A DNA stretch of 64,000 bases from Spirochaetales bacterium (GTDB lineage Bacteria > Spirochaetota > Spirochaetia > UBA9216). The notes under the pieces are model-generated. The model was not told the DNA's origin, made no database searches, and saw only the letters and a list, made by a program, of their open reading frames with translations. Location: the NCBI GenBank assembly GCA_016839055.1, contig JAEKNX010000012.1, forward strand, positions 1-64,000, read 5' to 3'. Positions 26,302 through 34,297 of the stretch are shown here, in pieces. The position numbers were made by a program, and so were the translations under genes. Numbering within the stretch: the first letter of the stretch is position 1; the number at the start of each line of letters is the position of its first letter.

Positions 26302-27102
26302 ATGAACAATACAACACATCGAATGAATCATATTTTTAAGCCGGATGGAAAGACTTTCATTCTGGCAATGGATCATGGGGCGAATTTTAACGTCTTGCCT
26401 GCACTGAAGAAGCAGGGAGAGATGATAAGAGAGCTCGCTGCAGCCGGAGCTGATGCCTTTCTTGCAACCGTAGGAATGGCCGAGAGGTTTGCAGATGCAT
26501 TTTTAGGTAAGGGCTTAATCCTGCGGATAGACGGCGGAGTCTCCTTTCTCGGAGATAGATCCAAACCGATGCAGATTGTCGCGACCGCCGAAGATGCACT
26601 GAGGCTTGGGGCTGACTCGATCATCACGATGAGCTTCCCCGGTTCGAAATTTGAGAGCGAGGTGCTTAGCAATCTGTCTAAATGCGTGATGGATGCTCAT
26701 AAATGGGGGCTTCCTGTTACGGCCGAGGCCTTGCCCAGAGGATTTGAACGGTTTGATGATGCAAGAACCCCTGAGAATATCACCTTTGCCTGCCGTCAGA
26801 GTGTAGAGCTTGGAGCCGATATTGTGAAAACAGTTTATACAGGTGATCAGGACAGTTTTAAAAATCTCGTTGAGAGCACCTATGCTCCGGTAGTAATTTT
26901 AGGCGGTTCACAGAAGGTAGAGGAGAGGATCCTTCTTCAGGAAATTAAGGACGCAATTGAAGTAGGCGGAGCCGGTGTTGCTATGGGAAGAAATATATGG
27001 GGACATGAGAGTCCCGTCAGATATGCTGCCGCGATAGCAAAACTCATTCATGAAGACTGCAGTGTTGATGCTGCACTCAAAGAAATGAATAAACTGCATT
27101 AA
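26302..27102 (+). CDS. Class I aldolase of the FbaB/LsrF (DeoC-like) family
   Basis: A Schiff-base aldolase with a TIM-barrel fold. It opens with the family motif FILAMDHGANF. It continues with ADAFLATVGMAERF, LRIDGGVSFLGD, LGADSIITMSFPG, GLPVTAEALPRGF and VKTVYTGDQDSF, where Lys of ADIVKT is the expected Schiff-base lysine, and ends with GGAGVAMGRNIWGHESP. Related enzymes act on fructose bisphosphate, on phosphorylated AI-2, or on the heptulosonate of the archaeal aromatic pathway. CAGGAG precedes the ATG. It is the first gene of a five-gene operon under the SorC regulator and probably cleaves a phosphorylated sugar or similar intermediate. Substrate not determined. Confidence 0.87.
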   Translation: MNNTTHRMNHIFKPDGKTFILAMDHGANFNVLPALKKQGEMIRELAAAGADAFLATVGMAERFADAFLGKGLILRIDGGVSFLGDRSKPMQIVATAEDALRLGADSIITMSFPGSKFESEVLSNLSKCVMDAHKWGLPVTAEALPRGFERFDDARTPENITFACRQSVELGADIVKTVYTGDQDSFKNLVESTYAPVVILGGSQKVEERILLQEIKDAIEVGGAGVAMGRNIWGHESPVRYAAAIAKLIHEDCSVDAALKEMNKLH

Positions 27103-27110
27103 AAGGAAAA

Positions 27111-28148
27111 ATGATGGAAAAATATAACGTAAGCGTGATTTCCGGGGTAAACGAAGTTGAAACCCTTGAGTTTGAGAAAAAGAGCCCTGTAGGCCGCCAG
27201 GTCCTTGTTAAGGTTGAATACTGTGCAATTTGCACCCTCGAGCAGAGAGTATTCTCCGGTGTGATGAAGAGATATCCATTCGCAGGCGGTCATGAAATTT
27301 CAGGTATTATCGAGTCAGCTGGTGATGATGTTACTTCGGTGAAACCCGGCGACAAGGTTGCTGTCCGGATGCTGAACTCCTGCGGCGAATGTTATTACTG
27401 CAAGAGCGGACATGAGAATCAATGTGTTGTCTCTTTTAAGGCCTCAGTACATGAGGGCCTTTTGGGGCCGGGCGGTTTTTCTGAATACATGCTGCTTGAT
27501 GCGATAAATGTCTATAAGATGGCTGAGGATGTTGACCTCGCTCATGCTGCTCTGGCCGAACCCCTGGCCTGCTGTGTTCACAGCATAAACAATGCCCAAA
27601 TCAATCTTGGAGATGATGTTGTCGTAGTGGGCGTAGGTATAATGGGAGCCTTCCATATTCAGCTCGCGAAACTTAAAGGCGCCCGGGTAATAGCCTGCGA
27701 GATTGATGAAGGCAGGCTTGAGGTTGCCAGGAAGATGGGAGCCGATATCCTTATCAATTCAGGTAAGGAAGATGCTGTTGCAAGGGTGAAGGAACTTACT
27801 GACGGCCGGGGAGCCGATGCGGTTTTCTGTACAGTAGCCTCTACCTCTTTAGCTTCCGACAGTATCGAGATGACAGGAAAGCTTGGCCGCGCAGTTATGT
27901 ACACGTCTTTTCATCCTGATAATCCTGTTGAGATTAGCGTTAATAAGATTCATTCAAGTGAGATGATAATAACAGGCGCGGTTAATCCTAAGATGTCTGA
28001 TTTTCTTATTGCATCGAGACTCATTTCAAATAAGACTATAGATCTCTCAGAATTGATTTCGGAGACGGTGTCTTTGGGGTCCATAAGCAAGGGCTTCAAG
28101 ACGGCATTGAAGCCCGATAGTTACAGAGTTCTTGTTACTGGAAAGTAG
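27111..28148 (+). CDS. Zinc-dependent alcohol dehydrogenase (MDR family)
   Basis: A medium-chain NAD(P)-dependent polyol/alcohol dehydrogenase. Catalytic zinc ligands are the Cys of EYCAICTLEQ and His-Glu of GGHEISG. Structural zinc ligands are the four Cys of CGECYYCKSGHENQC. The Rossmann fold lies at VVVVGVGIMGAFHIQLAKL with Glu in ACEIDEGRLE, which favours NAD. Length 345 aa is typical. It is 8 nt downstream of the aldolase gene; AAAGGA is followed by two tandem ATGs (27111, 27114), either of which may be used. It probably oxidises a hydroxyl on the substrate or product of the aldolase. Confidence 0.9.
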   Translation: MMEKYNVSVISGVNEVETLEFEKKSPVGRQVLVKVEYCAICTLEQRVFSGVMKRYPFAGGHEISGIIESAGDDVTSVKPGDKVAVRMLNSCGECYYCKSGHENQCVVSFKASVHEGLLGPGGFSEYMLLDAINVYKMAEDVDLAHAALAEPLACCVHSINNAQINLGDDVVVVGVGIMGAFHIQLAKLKGARVIACEIDEGRLEVARKMGADILINSGKEDAVARVKELTDGRGADAVFCTVASTSLASDSIEMTGKLGRAVMYTSFHPDNPVEISVNKIHSSEMIITGAVNPKMSDFLIASRLISNKTIDLSELISETVSLGSISKGFKTALKPDSYRVLVTGK

Positions 28149-28270
28149 CATTAGCATATTTAATGACTGATATCTAAAAAAGTTGATTTTCGGGAGGTAT
28201 TCCTAAAAATGTGTTCCGCTGGAAGATTTTTCTTCCATGCGAATGTCTGATTAACTTTAAGGAGAAGTTT

Positions 28271-29650
28271 ATGTCTAATTTACAAGAGAAAGTAAAAAGC
28301 GGAGGATCGATAGGTCTCGTACAATGCGTGACAATCATCGTCGGTGGGATGATCGGTAGTGCAATATTCTCACTATCGGGAATGACAATCTATTCAGCCG
28401 GACCCGCGGCATTGGTGTCATGGATAATTGCCGCGATTATTCTGTTGATGTACGGTCTTCAAATTGCTGAGCTGTCAACAATTTTTCCAAAATCCGGTGG
28501 AGTCTTCGTCTTTCCGTCAAAAGCTCTCGGCAGTACTGAGAAAAAAGGCAAGATCTGGGGATGGATATCATTCTGGGGATATATCAACGCAAACATTGCA
28601 GGTATCGGGTTTGCAGCGATCTATGTCTCGACATATCTCGGCGTAGGTTTTCCGATATTTTCAGGACTGCAGATTCCTATGGCAATTGCAGCAGTATTGT
28701 TCTGTTTTCTTCTGAATACCCTGAAGTTTACCGTAACCGGAAACGCAAGTACTGTAATGGTCATAGGCCTTGTTACCACGATGGTTATCTTTATCGGAGT
28801 CGGACTCTTCGGCGGCAGCTGGGATTCAACCCAGTTTACTCCCTTCCTTACTCAGGGAGCCATGGGATCAACCGGTTTCATGACGGCGATTCCTACCGCT
28901 ATGGTTGCTTATGGATCGATTGTTGCCATCGCATTCATGGTGTCTGAGGTAAAAAATCCCAACAAGAATGTTCCCAAATCTATTTTCATAGCGATGTCGA
29001 TCGTTGTCGTTCTATATCTTCTGATACTTGTAACTACTCTCGGCCTTGTTACAGCAGGCTTCCTCGATGCAAATCCTGGAATGAGGTATATTCCCCTTTA
29101 TGCCGCGGCATTTACAAAGCTCGGAGCATTTCCATGGATAGCCAAGCTGATTTCTGTTGCAGCGGTTCTTGCGCTTCTTACAACAATACTTGTACTAATA
29201 GCGCTTACTTCCCGTGCCATCGCGGCGGTTGCTGATGCGAAGATGATTCCTAAATCTCTCGGAAAGCTCAATTCCAAAACCGGAACACCGCTGAATGCAA
29301 CAATAGTTGTAGCCATTGCAAGTATAATAATTTCCTGTTTTCCGCAGCTGACCTCGCAGATTGTTAATCTCGGAGCTCTATTTGCCGCAATAACAATAAG
29401 CATTAATTGTATCTCTCTATTTGTAGCTAGAAAGAAGAATGTCTATGTTCCCGGCAACTTTCGTGCACCGGGTGGAAAGTTTTTACCCATTATTACAATT
29501 GCTGTAATCGTCATGGCCTATATCCCGGGAATAATAAACGGATCGGCATTCTGGTACTACGGATTAATCTGGTATGGTCTGGGTGCACTGTTACTTATCA
29601 TCTCTCTGAAAAAGAGTGCTAAAAGCGGCGATGACCTGACAGTTAGTTAA
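28271..29650 (+). CDS. APC-superfamily amino acid/amine permease
   Basis: A 12-helix secondary transporter of the APC superfamily. Helix 1 has the broken GGMIGSAIF motif, followed by SAGPAALVSWIIAAI and a PKSGGVFVFPSKALG loop. Later helices include the IAFMVSEVKNPNKNVPK stretch typical of amino acid permeases. The frame is open from 28211, but AAGGAG (28259-28264) lies 6 nt before ATG 28271, giving 459 aa. It sits between two dehydrogenases in the SorC operon and is the only transporter there. The imported compound is therefore more likely an amino acid, amine or amino-alcohol than a plain sugar (inference). Confidence 0.9.
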   Translation: MSNLQEKVKSGGSIGLVQCVTIIVGGMIGSAIFSLSGMTIYSAGPAALVSWIIAAIILLMYGLQIAELSTIFPKSGGVFVFPSKALGSTEKKGKIWGWISFWGYINANIAGIGFAAIYVSTYLGVGFPIFSGLQIPMAIAAVLFCFLLNTLKFTVTGNASTVMVIGLVTTMVIFIGVGLFGGSWDSTQFTPFLTQGAMGSTGFMTAIPTAMVAYGSIVAIAFMVSEVKNPNKNVPKSIFIAMSIVVVLYLLILVTTLGLVTAGFLDANPGMRYIPLYAAAFTKLGAFPWIAKLISVAAVLALLTTILVLIALTSRAIAAVADAKMIPKSLGKLNSKTGTPLNATIVVAIASIIISCFPQLTSQIVNLGALFAAITISINCISLFVARKKNVYVPGNFRAPGGKFLPIITIAVIVMAYIPGIINGSAFWYYGLIWYGLGALLLIISLKKSAKSGDDLTVS

Positions 29651-29660
29651 GGATGATATA

Positions 29661-30581
29661 ATGGAATATATTGATGAAGCTGATTATTCTATGAAAAATA
29701 CGATAGTTGCTTTCGGCTGTTTCGATGGTCTACATCAGGGTCACCGAATGGTTTTAAATTCTCTTATGGAGAACAAAGAGGGCTGTGATCACGCCGTTAT
29801 TCTGAGTCTGGATACAATTTGTTCGGAACTCAAGGGTGATATTAAAGTAATTTATACCGAGGAAGAGAAGGCCGGGCTTTTAAAAGGCGATGCGGCAGAT
29901 GCTATGGTCAGCCTGCCTCTCGACGCGGTTGTCCTCGCGATGGAAGCAGAAGACTTTGTAAAAACAATTCTCATCGGGAAATTCGATGCCAAGAAAATTG
30001 TCGCGGGAGAAAACCTGAAATTCGGCAAAGACAGGGCAGGCGATATTGCTCTACTCGAAGAGCTCTCCGGAAAATACGGATATGAACTAATAAGATGTGC
30101 GACAGTAGAGCATGAAGGCCGGGAGATTACATCGGATTGGATCAAGATTGAGCTTGAAGAAGGTGATCTGAAGAAGGCCAATGAGCTGCTGGGACATCCA
30201 TTTACGATATTCGGTGAGGTTGTTCATGGAAAGGCTCTGGGGCGTACCGTTGGTATGCCTACCGCGAACCTAAAGGTGCCGGATTCAAAAATAATGCCGA
30301 AATTCGGTGTTTATGGATCCCTTTCTGAAATTGAGTCAAACACTGTTAAGGGGTTGACGAATATAGGAAGACGCCCGTCGGTCGATGATCATAGTTATGT
30401 AACTATAGAGACCTTTCTTATTGATTTCGCGAGTGATATCTATGGTGAACAAATTGCCCTGGAATTATATGCCTACATTCGGGGAGTCGTAAAATTCCCT
30501 AATCTTGAGGCAGTAAAAAAGCAGGTGGACAAGGATCTTCAGGTAATTAGAAGTGAGCTTGACCGAGTATTTATAGCATAA
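29661..30581 (+). CDS. Divergent RibF-like riboflavin kinase/FAD synthetase
   Basis: A two-domain RibF homologue. The N-terminal nucleotidyltransferase domain keeps GCFDGLHQGH (about residues 19-28). The FAD-synthetase signature normally reading like ISSTRIR is here ITSDWIK, losing the arginine. The C-terminal flavokinase domain keeps GRTVGMPTANL, LTNIGRRPSV and the catalytic Glu in ETFLIDF, but GVYA has become GVYGS. The adenylyl-transfer half may thus be weak or altered. Its place inside a permease/aldolase/dehydrogenase operon and not a riboflavin locus suggests a second copy with a special task, either local FMN supply or kinase activity on another ribityl-like compound (inference). Confidence 0.8.
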   Translation: MEYIDEADYSMKNTIVAFGCFDGLHQGHRMVLNSLMENKEGCDHAVILSLDTICSELKGDIKVIYTEEEKAGLLKGDAADAMVSLPLDAVVLAMEAEDFVKTILIGKFDAKKIVAGENLKFGKDRAGDIALLEELSGKYGYELIRCATVEHEGREITSDWIKIELEEGDLKKANELLGHPFTIFGEVVHGKALGRTVGMPTANLKVPDSKIMPKFGVYGSLSEIESNTVKGLTNIGRRPSVDDHSYVTIETFLIDFASDIYGEQIALELYAYIRGVVKFPNLEAVKKQVDKDLQVIRSELDRVFIA

Positions 30582-30654
30582 TTTCTGACAACAGAATCCG
30601 TCATGTCCGAAATGGCATGGCGGTGATATTCTAACATTACGAAGAGGCGTCCTG

Positions 30655-31866
30655 ATGCAAAGCAATTACAGATGTTTTGAGCTTACAAAATTTATAGTCG
30701 GCAGAGGTTCGATAGAATATTTAAAACAAATTAAGGCCTCCAGAGCTGCAGTAATCCATGGCGGAAGGAGTCTGCCGGAAAGTCTTAAGACAAGGATAAT
30801 CGAAATACTATCAGAGTCCGGGACGGAATGCCGTTTTATTGCAAAAATACTGAATGAACCCTTCTTCGAAGATATATATGAGGTTCTCGATGTCATGGAA
30901 GAATATAAACCTGATTTGCTCATCGCCATTGGCGGCGGAGCTGTCATGGATACCGCCAAAGGTATTCATCTTTTCTATGAGCACCCCGAGCTGGCCCTGG
31001 AAGATGCGCTGAAGCCGTACCAGCTTCCCGCATTGGGTGCTACAGCCAAGATGGTCGCAATTCCCACTACAAGCGGGACGGGGTCTGAGACAACCTCCGC
31101 TGCGGTCTTTACCGAGAGAAAGACAAACAGGAAGCATCTGATGCTTGCCGATGAGCTGATTCCCCACTATGCGATACTCGATGCCGATCTGACCGACTCA
31201 CTGCCTTCGAAAATTGTCGCCCATACCGGTATGGACGCACTCACCCACGCGATGGAAGCCTCCGTTTCGGTAGCCGCCTCTGCAATGGTAACTACGATGG
31301 CAATATCCTCCGCCCTCGATATCTTCGAAAATCTTGAGGCCTCCGCGGATGAGAGCTCTTCGGGGGATCTGAAGAAGACTGCCCGGGAAGCCTGCCATGT
31401 CGCGGCAAGCCTGGCAGGGGTAAGCATTACCAATTCCTGTGCGGGGCTTGCGCACGGTTTCGATCAACCCGGCCCCTGGTTTGGACTGCCTCACGGTCTT
31501 GTATGCGGACTGCTGCTGCCTTATACGACGGCCTTTACCGGAGTCCATCCGTCATATGTGAAACTCGCTAAGCGTCTCGGATATAAGAGCAGCAGCGATA
31601 AAGAGCTGTGCCAGATGCTGGTTGACCACATAATCGCCTTTAATGAGACCGTGGGGATCCCGCGAAGTTTTTCAGAAGCAGGCATAGATGAGGGCGAGTA
31701 TTTAATGAAAATAAATGATTTTGCGGCATTGGCCGTTGAAGCAATAGCCACGAAGCTCTCTCCGAGGGTCCCGACTCTTGATGAGGCAAGGGATTTATAC
31801 AAGCAGGTTTTCTACGGAGAAAACCCAATTGTCTCAGGTCCGCTTATTATGGAAATATTATTGTAA
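30655..31866 (+). CDS. Iron-containing (type III) alcohol dehydrogenase
   Basis: An NAD(P)H-dependent group III alcohol dehydrogenase/reductase. The nucleotide-binding part has AIGGGAVMDTAKG and IPTTSGTGSETTSAAVFTE. Metal ligands lie in AILDADLT (Asp region), GMDALTHAMEA (His), SCAGLAHGFDQPG and WFGLPHGLVCG (His). Length 403 aa is normal. It ends the SorC operon, and a terminator lies 138 nt downstream. Together with the Zn-dehydrogenase it could make a redox-balanced pair, one oxidising a substrate and the other reducing an aldehyde released by the aldolase (inference). Confidence 0.92.
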   Translation: MQSNYRCFELTKFIVGRGSIEYLKQIKASRAAVIHGGRSLPESLKTRIIEILSESGTECRFIAKILNEPFFEDIYEVLDVMEEYKPDLLIAIGGGAVMDTAKGIHLFYEHPELALEDALKPYQLPALGATAKMVAIPTTSGTGSETTSAAVFTERKTNRKHLMLADELIPHYAILDADLTDSLPSKIVAHTGMDALTHAMEASVSVAASAMVTTMAISSALDIFENLEASADESSSGDLKKTAREACHVAASLAGVSITNSCAGLAHGFDQPGPWFGLPHGLVCGLLLPYTTAFTGVHPSYVKLAKRLGYKSSSDKELCQMLVDHIIAFNETVGIPRSFSEAGIDEGEYLMKINDFAALAVEAIATKLSPRVPTLDEARDLYKQVFYGENPIVSGPLIMEILL

Positions 31867-32003
31867 AACAGCAGATAAGGTAATTTTTAAAGAGATGCGC
31901 CCTTTGTGGCTTTAATCAATTAAATCTTAAGGCTTCAGGACTACAAGGAAAAACTGAATATAGCAGCAGGCAGTATCAAAGCCTGATTAATTAACTTACA
32001 CAG

Positions 32004-32030
32004 GACTGCTCAATCGGGCAGTCTTTTTTT
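32004..32030 (+). terminator. Terminator after the SorC-regulated operon
   Basis: An 8-bp stem GACTGCTC/GGGCAGTC (one T-G pair) with loop AATC, followed by seven Ts. It lies 138 nt beyond the last gene of the operon. No gene is visible in the rest of 31867-32189. Confidence 0.9.
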
Positions 32031-32189
32031 GAGATAACACCTTACGGATTAGATAATGTATTGACCTGGATTGGGGACAATTGAAATAGAGATTGACGGT
32101 ATGCATTGTGGCCCTGCCATGCTTCACTTTTATTAGACATTTTAAAAGTTTACTCCTATACTTAAGTCATTATCAAGGGGAGAACTTAT

Positions 32190-32675
32190 ATGAAGAAATT
32201 GCTTATATTGTTAACTGCTCTCATTTTGCTTGCCTCCTGCGCTACAATAAATGATACCGATACTGTGATTGAAGACATTGCCTGGAGTACTGTTGAACTT
32301 CTTCAGGATTATGAAGGATATACCCTGGCTGTCTATGACTTTAATTCGGAGGATGATGATGAACTCGTCTCCTATATCAGTCAGACTCTTACCGTCGAGA
32401 TCGCGAATGCGGCTATGTATGAGGAAGTGGACATAGCAGTTCTCAGCAGGAAGAATATTAATGAACTGATGAAAGAGCAGGCATTTCAAATGTCGGAGAT
32501 AACAGATACAGATTCACAGGTTGAATTCGGACGTCTTCTCGGTGCTGATTTGATCATGACAGGCAGCCTTAGCTGGGAGGATGAAGATGTCTGCAGCCTG
32601 AATATTCAGATTATTGAAGTAGAGTCGGGAATCATCGTCGGCGGTTTTTCAGAGGATTTTTATGTAGGAAAATAG
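32190..32675 (+). CDS. CsgG/LpoB-like lipoprotein
   Basis: A 161-residue lipoprotein with a signal peptide and lipobox LLASC (Cys17). The mature part begins with a helix and then TLAVYDFNSEDDDELVSYIS. It continues with VEIANA, VDIAVLSRKNINELMKEQAF, the helix DSQVEFGRLLGADLIMTGSL and a final strand IQIIEVESGIIVG. This order is that of the CsgG/LpoB-type fold (curli secretion, penicillin-binding-protein activators, FlgO-like proteins). AAGGGGAG precedes the ATG. It is probably periplasmic-facing outer membrane. The gene stands alone and its partner is unknown. Confidence 0.8.
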   Translation: MKKLLILLTALILLASCATINDTDTVIEDIAWSTVELLQDYEGYTLAVYDFNSEDDDELVSYISQTLTVEIANAAMYEEVDIAVLSRKNINELMKEQAFQMSEITDTDSQVEFGRLLGADLIMTGSLSWEDEDVCSLNIQIIEVESGIIVGGFSEDFYVGK

Positions 32676-32732
32676 TTGACATATTCTCGAGTAATGACTA
32701 ACATCCAGCCATCATTTTAAGTAATGGACAAT

Positions 32733-32881
32733 AGATTTTCGGGGTAAGGTGCGTAGAGTGGAACATTCTGTTTTACTCGGCAATTCCTGACTGGCGGTAC
32801 AGCCCGCTACTCCCTTCGATTCCGAAGGGACTGAACCGGTTAGATTCCGGTGCCAACGGTATAGTCCGGACGGGAGAAAAT
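32733..32881 (+). ncRNA. FMN riboswitch (RFN element)
   Basis: The conserved RFN blocks appear in order: TTTTCGGGGTAAGG (32735-32749), GGCGGTA (32783-32789) with AGCCCGCTA, a P4 hairpin CCCTTCG/CGAAGGG, GATTCCGGTGCC, ACGGTATAGTCCGGA and GGGAGAAAA closing the P1 stem. The P2 region is enlarged by roughly 30 nt compared with the usual short loop and contains GAGT/ACTC. It controls ribH (33004). Binding FMN should lower RibH production. Confidence 0.93.
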
Positions 32882-32979
32882 CAGAACAGATCCTTTTTTG
32901 GATCGTGTTTGCCAATCAAATTCATTTTTGAGGCGCATAATTTTAGTTTCGAAATTTTGTGCCAGTTTATACCCGAAAG

Positions 32980-32996
32980 CTCCTTGTCCAAAGGAG
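32980..32996 (+). promoter_or_regulatory. Shine-Dalgarno-sequestering hairpin of the FMN riboswitch
   Basis: CTCCTT (32980-32985) is perfectly complementary to AAGGAG (32991-32996), the ribosome binding site of ribH, with loop GTCCA. A second stem with one mismatch (32932-32944 with 32952-32963) lies between the aptamer and this hairpin. No T-tract follows any hairpin, so translational rather than transcriptional control is likely. Confidence 0.7.
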
Positions 32997-33003
32997 AAAC
33001 AAA

Positions 33004-33501
33004 ATGACAGAAATATCAGTAAAACTCAACGCGGAAGGTCGGAATTTTGCCCTCGTTATCGGCAGATTTTATTCGCAGATAACCGAGCAACTTGAGAAGG
33101 GGGCCTGTGAAGCATTGCTCCACCACGGTACGGATGAACAGGATATTGTCACCGTCAGGGTGCCGGGCGCATTCGAGATCCCGCTTGCGGCTAAAAAGCT
33201 TGCCGAGTCCGGACTTTTTGATGCGGTAATCTGCCTCGGTGCGGTTATCCGGGGCGGCATGGCACCCTTCGAGTTCGTTGCATCCGAGACTGCGAAGGGC
33301 ATTGCCAGGGTCTCGCTGGACACCGGAATACCTGTAATCTTCGGAGTGCTTATATCTGATAGTATCGAACAGGCCCTCGAGAGGGCAGGCACCAAGGCTG
33401 GGAACCATGGGTTCAACGCGGCGGTATCGGCGATAGAGATGGTGAATCTGTTGAAGGAGATAGACTGTCTTGAATCAACGGACTCTCATTGGGCCGAGTA
33501 G
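33004..33501 (+). CDS. ribH: 6,7-dimethyl-8-ribityllumazine synthase
   Basis: The penultimate enzyme of riboflavin synthesis. It joins 5-amino-6-ribitylaminouracil and dihydroxybutanone phosphate in an icosahedral or pentameric shell. It shows [81 protein letters not shown]. The usual RGxTxHF(D/E)YV segment reads [10 protein letters not shown], so the conserved active-site His is Pro (codon CCC). ATG 33004 has AAGGAG 7 nt upstream; the longer frame from GTG 32959 starts inside a leader hairpin. It is alone behind the FMN riboswitch, without ribA/B/D/E. Confidence 0.93.
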   Translation: MTEISVKLNAEGRNFALVIGRFYSQITEQLEKGACEALLHHGTDEQDIVTVRVPGAFEIPLAAKKLAESGLFDAVICLGAVIRGGMAPFEFVASETAKGIARVSLDTGIPVIFGVLISDSIEQALERAGTKAGNHGFNAAVSAIEMVNLLKEIDCLESTDSHWAE

Positions 33502-33580
33502 CACCAGAGTATATATTAAAAAATAATACGGAGCCGCATTATTTTGATTCGTGGCGGGTCGTTGAACCTGAGGAGAAAAA

Positions 33581-34008
33581 ATGAAAAAAAGAAAGAAGCT
33601 GCGCGTCCTTTTAATTGTGATATTAATTTTTGGAATATATTCATTGCTCGAACCTCACCTCATATTAACTCGCACGCATCAGATTAAAGATAAAGATGTT
33701 CCGGAAGATTTCGAGGATTATAAAATTGTTTTTATCACTGACATTCATCATGGCCCATTTTTCAGCAGACGAAGAGTCGAAAGGCTTATTCAGAGTATTA
33801 ATGAGATGTCTCCTGACCTCGTTTTATTAGGCGGAGATTATGTGCATCGAAGTTCTGAGTATATAGATCCGTTTTTCAAGGAAGTCTCATTTGTGAAAGC
33901 ATTGCCGGAATGGATGTGATAGTGTCAAATGGTATAGGTACTATTACTCCGCCACTAAGATTCTTTGCTTGGCCGGAGATAACTGAAATAATTCTGAAGT
34001 CTGAATAG
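33581..34008 (+). pseudogene. Metallophosphoesterase gene with a large internal deletion
   Basis: The N-terminus is a YkuE/YaeI-type membrane-anchored phosphoesterase: an anchor at residues 9-25, then YKIVFITDIHHGPFFSRRRV and DLVLLGGDYVHRSS, the first two metal-binding motifs. After FVKALPEWM the frame ends at 33917-33919. In another frame, 33913-34008 reads DVIVSNGIGTITPPLRFFAWPEITEIILKSE, the normal C-terminal end of the family. The GNHD and GHxH motifs and about 150 residues in between are missing. One deletion therefore fused head to tail out of frame, and the protein cannot be active. Confidence 0.8.
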
Positions 34009-34067
34009 AAGATTTTTTTTGAGATACAGAGCTGCCATAGATGTAAATACAGTTTCTTTATAATGTA

Positions 34068-34297
34068 GAGGGAATTCCAAAAGGCAGTGACTTTTGGAAT
34101 TCCAACCTTAGATGAATATGGAGTATTTTTAACAACTTTCTATGTAGTAGTATTAATTAAAATGGTGCAAAAAATACTCCAAAGCTTCTTTTAAAACTAA
34201 CCGGGTTTTGAAAGAAGCTTTGCACATACTTAATTGCTGTCATTCAAAAACACTGCAGGGGTGATTTTTCAAAATGACCGTTTTTGGAATTCCCTCA
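34068..34297. mobile_element. MITE-like palindromic element next to trpS
   Basis: The ends carry inverted GAGGGAATTCCAAAA (from 34068) and TTTTTGGAATTCCCTC (to 34297). Inside are four hairpins: 34071-34083/34091-34103 (perfect 13 bp), 34120-34130/34170-34180 (perfect 11 bp), 34181-34197/34205-34221 (17 bp, one T-G pair) and an imperfect one at 34239-34253/34261-34278. It has no open frame. The right end overlaps the TGA of trpS (34295-34297), and the left end lies about 60 nt beyond the broken phosphoesterase gene. It fits a non-autonomous transposable element or a structured RNA; no second copy is in the window. Confidence 0.6.

Noticed and set aside
32885-32909. Riboswitch terminator at GATCC/GGATC
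   Set aside because: The hairpin contains its Ts in the loop and none follow the stem, so it cannot act as a standard Rho-independent terminator.
32959-33003. Extended N-terminus of RibH from GTG
   Set aside because: The GTG lies in a leader hairpin. The ATG at 33004 has a perfectly placed AAGGAG and matches where the family begins.
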